Shown here in pieces: positions 60,764 through 64,000 of a stretch of 64,000 nt of DNA. A program made the translations under genes and the position numbers. This stretch comes from Methanolinea sp. UBA275. Lineage in GTDB: Archaea; Halobacteriota; Methanomicrobia; Methanomicrobiales; Methanospirillaceae. The notes below the pieces were generated by a model. The model had not been told where the DNA came from. It worked only from the letters and a program-made list of their open reading frames with translations, and did no database searches. Numbering within the stretch: position 1 is the stretch's first letter; each line of letters starts with the position of its first letter. The DNA is taken from positions 4,846 through 68,845 of the forward strand of contig DAWU01000003.1 of NCBI GenBank assembly GCA_002506105.1. The letters are read 5' to 3'.

Positions 60764-61043
60764 GATGTTCGTCGCCTTGGTGGCGGCGCTCATCGCGTAC
60801 TGGCAGAGAAATCAGAAGGTCGAAGCAAAGAACGAGACCAGGCAGGTCGTCGCCTTCTTCGACCCGACCGATGAAACGGTCACTGCACCGCCCGAGGTGG
60901 TCCCGGCCCGCTCCTGGAAGATGAGCGACGAGACCCGCCGATGGGTGCTGACCGGCCACGATGCGACGAACCAGGCAAGCCTCCTCCGGCAAATTGAGGA
61001 GGCCGAAGACAAGCGGCTTACGCACTACTACCTCACCTACCAG

Positions 61044-62763
61044 CCCACAATTCGCAGTAAAAACTTGAAGATCCCGAATTAAACGACCGCAAGATCTTTG
61101 TACCTCTGGTTAGAAACCTAAAATATGCCCTTAATCGATGGATTTGATGAAGAATCCATCCAGACCGTAGCACATTTTGGGATTGTCGCAGGAGCATATG
61201 AATCACTGGGAATAGGCCAAGTAATAGATCGAGCGATTCCCAAGATCCGCCACCATAACCTGACCCACTCACAGACCGTCAAACTCATGGTTCTGAACGG
61301 ACTTGGTTTCATTGAACGGCGTCTCTACCTCTTTCCCGAATTCTTTGATGACATTGCACTGAGTCGACTTGTTGGTGATGGGATAACCCGGGATCATCTG
61401 AATGATGATGTATTCGGCAGAACACTAGATTCCATTGCCGAGTATGGACCAACTGAGTTATTCAACCAGATTGTTGCTGAATGCCTCCTCCCGAGTGAAT
61501 TTGGATCACACTGTGTTCACATCGATACGACCAATTTCAGTGTCACCGGTGAGTATGAGCCCGACTTTGGGTGCGAAGAGATCCAGATCACCTATGGATA
61601 TCCCAAAGACGGACGATGGGATCTCAAACGATTCGTCCTGGGCATCGCGGCAAATCAGCACGGAGTTCCGCTCTTTCTGCAAACCTTTTCCGGGAACGAG
61701 TCTGACAAAGAAACCATAAGAACCATCATTCGCGACCTGGCCGAGAATCTCAAGTCGGCAGAAAAGATCTACCACGTTGCGGATTCTGAATTTTATACTC
61801 CGGAAACACTCCGCATCCTTGGACAACATACATTCTGGATCAGCAGGGTACCTGGCACAATTAGCCAAGTCAAGGATCTTGAGAGCGCTGATCTTCCGTT
61901 TACCCTTTGCCAGGACCGACGATATTCTTATTCTGAACATCGGGTGAACTATGCAGACATTGAGCAGAAGTGGGTCGTCTACCACTCGGAGCCAATGCAT
62001 GAACGGCAAGAAAAGACCTCCACTACCAATCTTGAAAAAGACTTTGAAAAGAACCTTAAATCGCTAAATAAACTTGCTGCACATGAATTTGTGTGTGAAC
62101 CCGATGCCATGGCGGCAGCGGAGAAGTGGGTGAAGAACCACCCCCGGTACCAGTTCAAGGAACTCTCGATAGTCCAGGTAACCCATAAAACTCGAAAAGG
62201 TCGAAGCCGGCCTAAAGCGGACGAACCTATAACGGTTTTGTATATCGTAAACGCTGAAATTGAACACAATCCAGAATTCGTCCAGCAAGAAAAACGAAAA
62301 TTGGGCAGATTTGTTCTGGCTACCAATGATCTTGAACTGTCGCCGGATACACTCCTGGAATACTATAAAGAACAAGGTACGGTGGAACGGGGATTTCGAT
62401 TCCTGAAGGACAAATCGTTCAGAGTTTCCGAGGTGTACCTCAAGAAGAATTCACGGATCCAGGCTCTGGCCATGATAATGGTGCTCTGTCTGTTCATTTA
62501 TTCAATGGTGGAATACCGGTTGAGACAGGCACTGGAACGCACTGGCAAAACGGTGATCAGCCAGACAAAGAAACAGACTCAACGGCCGACTTTGAAGTGG
62601 GTCTTTTTCCTGTTTCGGAGGGTAAGGGAATACTCTGTTGTGGTAGAAGGAAAACGGATAGCCAAAATATCTAATTTATCCGGAGATTTGATGAAAATAC
62701 TTGGTTTGCTGGGGCCGCCTTATGAAAAATATTATTTTTGAATTTCGACCTGCGGAATGTGGG
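61044..62763 (+). mobile_element. IS1634-like insertion sequence with TIRs and 6-bp target duplication
   Basis: The 1720-bp element starts CCCACAATTCGCAG and ends with the complement of CCCACATTCCGCAG (12 of 14 matching). TACCAG stands on both sides (61038-61043 and 62764-62769) as the target duplication. A single transposase gene fills it. The perfect duplication and unbroken transposase argue for a recent insertion. Confidence 0.93.
61125..62741 (+). CDS. IS1634-family (IS4-type) DDE transposase
   Basis: A 538-residue transposase. The N-terminal region has FGIVAGAYESLGIGQVIDRA, a helix bundle typical for IS1634. Catalytic residues are in HIDTTNFSV (first Asp), VADSEFYTPE (second Asp) and YKEQGTVERGFRFLKD (Glu). 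The frame is intact from ATG to stop. Codon use and AT content look slightly different from core genes. Confidence 0.93.
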   Translation: MPLIDGFDEESIQTVAHFGIVAGAYESLGIGQVIDRAIPKIRHHNLTHSQTVKLMVLNGLGFIERRLYLFPEFFDDIALSRLVGDGITRDHLNDDVFGRTLDSIAEYGPTELFNQIVAECLLPSEFGSHCVHIDTTNFSVTGEYEPDFGCEEIQITYGYPKDGRWDLKRFVLGIAANQHGVPLFLQTFSGNESDKETIRTIIRDLAENLKSAEKIYHVADSEFYTPETLRILGQHTFWISRVPGTISQVKDLESADLPFTLCQDRRYSYSEHRVNYADIEQKWVVYHSEPMHERQEKTSTTNLEKDFEKNLKSLNKLAAHEFVCEPDAMAAAEKWVKNHPRYQFKELSIVQVTHKTRKGRSRPKADEPITVLYIVNAEIEHNPEFVQQEKRKLGRFVLATNDLELSPDTLLEYYKEQGTVERGFRFLKDKSFRVSEVYLKKNSRIQALAMIMVLCLFIYSMVEYRLRQALERTGKTVISQTKKQTQRPTLKWVFFLFRRVREYSVVVEGKRIAKISNLSGDLMKILGLLGPPYEKYYF

Positions 62764-62939
62764 TACCAGGACCGGGGAGGAGGATTCTACGAGATCGAGT
62801 ATGGCCTGATGAAGGGATCGGGGAGCGGGAAGGAGGTGTAGAAAATCTCTTTTTTTATTTAATTTGTGACTGTAATTCGAAAAAAGACCTTCTCATATCT
62901 ATGTGTAATAAACTATATACAAAAAATAAAAATATAGAT

Positions 62940-63287
62940 ATGAATATGTTGCCTCAATCATTGAGAATATTTGGATCGATACTCATTGTTGTCGCTCTTA
63001 TCACTTCGATATCCTTGTTCGGTAACAGTGATCAACATTCCTTTTTTAAAACGCCTTCCAAATCATTGCCAGTTCAAACGAAATCTTTTACAAATCCAAT
63101 CATACCTAATCAATTTTCATTTCAACCAGTCCTAAATAGAGATTTGGTTCAGTCCGAATCTGTACCTATCATTAATAATTCATGGATAAACGCTCATGTT
63201 CCATCATCTTATATCCCTGGCCCAGGTCTCCCCGATGACTATGATTTAAGTTCACTCTATTGTGGTCCTGGGATGCGCTGTTTATAA
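62940..63287 (+). CDS. secreted or membrane-anchored hypothetical protein
   Basis: A 115-residue protein with an N-terminal hydrophobic helix (SLRIFGSILIVVALITSISL) and a polar Ser/Asn/Pro-rich remainder ending DDYDLSSLYCGPGMRCL. The gene is clearly more AT-rich than its surroundings, a sign of transfer. A TATA-like actatatac lies at about 62910-62919, ~25 bases upstream. The start may be 62940 or 62946. No family recognised. Confidence 0.55.
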   Translation: MNMLPQSLRIFGSILIVVALITSISLFGNSDQHSFFKTPSKSLPVQTKSFTNPIIPNQFSFQPVLNRDLVQSESVPIINNSWINAHVPSSYIPGPGLPDDYDLSSLYCGPGMRCL

Positions 63288-64000
63288 AATCCGATAAACG
63301 ATTGAACAAAGTTGATCCTTTTTTTTCACATTCCAACTATGAACTGAAAGAGCAATAGGAACAAAGAAGCCGGTGTAAGGTTCTGACCGCTCCGGCGGTT
63401 CCTTTAACCCTCCCTCCTTACATTGATGTGCCACAGCAATGTGGCATCACAGAGGGAAGGCTGGTGGTGCACCCCCCTGCACCACCCTCTTCTTCATCCG
63501 GGATCTCTATCACCTGTATCGCAGCCATAAGAAAACGGTGTCTGTTCGCCTCGTTGGTAGTTCATCAGCGGCCTGCTCCGGGCAGGAGGGAGCAGGTTCG
63601 CCTCAATATCCTTTGATTGTTTTTGTTTCTGACGCTTGAGGAGGGGCTGTCGCTCCCCGCCGCGTGGGCGCTGCCCCGGGATCTGATTGTATTCTGGTGA
63701 CGGGGCACCATGCTCTTTCCGCTTCCTTTAGCGGGGTGGAGGAGCACCAGACCCAAGGGAGGAGCGGACGGAGACGGAGCAGAGCGAGCACGTTGCCCCG
63801 TTATTGTGTATCAAGATCTTTCTGGTCCCCTCTCTCCTGCGATGAGATTCTGACCAGAGGGAGGAATTGCATGGGGAAGGGGTCCCATGCCCCAGGAGGA
63901 GGGGCGCCGGGGTGGAGGCCCCGCCCCTTCGGTTTGGTAGGGGTGGGGTTGGGGGATGGGGTCGGTCGCAGGGGCGATTATAGTTAAGAACTCAACTATT
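63288..64000. other. 713-base stretch without a convincing gene
   Basis: Only short, signal-less open frames are present. A hairpin TGATG-TG-CCACA/TGTGGCATCA lies at 63424-63449, and another GC stem (ACCGC/GCGGT) near 63386-63400. From ~63700 on, the sequence becomes G-rich, with runs of GGGG. The last bases contain ATAGTT/AACTAT arms at the window edge. It could be a degraded accessory region. Confidence 0.4.

Larger units (their letters stand above)
60735..62841 (+). pseudogene. small membrane-protein gene split by an insertion sequence
   Basis: The first part (60735-61043, with aaggagat 5 bases before the ATG) encodes a membrane helix (MFVALVAALIAYWQRN) and a charged region ending in LTHYYLTYQ. 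The second part, from 62770 to the stop at 62841, resumes in the same frame as DRGGGFYEIEYGLMKGSGSG followed by KEV. Removing the element plus one copy of the 6-bp target duplication restores an unbroken 126-residue frame. As it stands translation would run into the element and stop at 61082. Function unknown; probably formed a pair with the upstream gene. Confidence 0.88.

Noticed and set aside
63428..63987. Several overlapping short ORFs at the window end
   Set aside because: All lack start signals and overlap on both strands in a G-rich, hairpin-rich stretch.

Overview
This window looks like chromosome of a hydrogenotrophic methanogen, most probably of the order Methanomicrobiales. Direct support is the gene content: a membrane energy-converting [NiFe] hydrogenase of the Eha type, formylmethanofuran dehydrogenase subunits D-B-A-C, F420:NADP oxidoreductase, an MsvR-type redox regulator, a methanogenesis-marker-11-like protein, and archaeal information-processing genes (aIF5B, S6e, S8e, SRP19, Gar1, TFB, SecD/SecF, RtcB with archease). 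Promoters carry archaeal TATA boxes, many genes look leaderless, and most operons overlap by ATGA/TGATG junctions. The order-level placement is inference.

Layout. 1-1065: the cut end of an AAA/ABC ATPase plus a TOPRIM-like partner (defence-like pair). 1124-3184: membrane multi-PAS sensor. 3350-5968: ACT protein, homoserine dehydrogenase, marker-11-like protein. 6168-9294: ferritin-like/VIT1 transporter, small wHTH regulator, msvR with two operator boxes, sixA, tRNA-Leu. 10034-11506: TrkH. 11664-22546: one uninterrupted head-to-tail run of 14 eha genes (the last a polyferredoxin) and fwdDBAC, the dominant feature of the window. 22659-26195: a 1178-residue receiver/GAF/PAS histidine kinase. 26405-32321 (minus strand): two secreted proteins, two very small genes and a signalling cassette of HTH-FHA regulator, membrane Ser/Thr kinase and DUF362-ferredoxin protein. 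32429-36060: MsrB, a STAS-fusion protein, a PEGA surface protein, a small zinc ribbon and a small membrane protein.

36273-43980 is mostly information processing: tRNA-His, infB, S6e, S8e, hypB, srp19, a PHP protein, gar1, tfb and two tRNA-Ala genes. The tRNA-Ala(TGC) gene is flanked by two copies of a 143-bp tandem unit, each carrying a copy of its 3' half. 44095-48371 (minus) holds secF, secD, a thioredoxin, fno, a class II aldolase and a small protein. 48566-52092 holds a small HTH-like protein, archease/rtcB and neighbours. 52101-58955 is a biotin module: birA, a palindromic BirA-type operator, bioY with two ECF ATPases and EcfT, then the two-subunit pyruvate carboxylase pycB/pycA, a biotin enzyme. 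After an intron-containing tRNA-Met the sequence becomes accessory: an MNT-HEPN toxin-antitoxin pair under a 3 x 21-bp palindromic array, small membrane genes, and an IS1634-like element that has split one of them with an intact 6-bp target duplication.

How the genes fit together: Eha would use the ion gradient to drive H2-dependent ferredoxin reduction, the polyferredoxin at the Eha/Fwd junction could carry electrons, and Fwd would use them to reduce CO2 to formylmethanofuran. HypB would supply nickel for the hydrogenase. The biotin module feeds pyruvate carboxylase for oxaloacetate, from which aspartate and homoserine derive. The regulators (MsvR, BirA, HTH-FHA, MNT) each have plausible palindromic operators at their own promoters.
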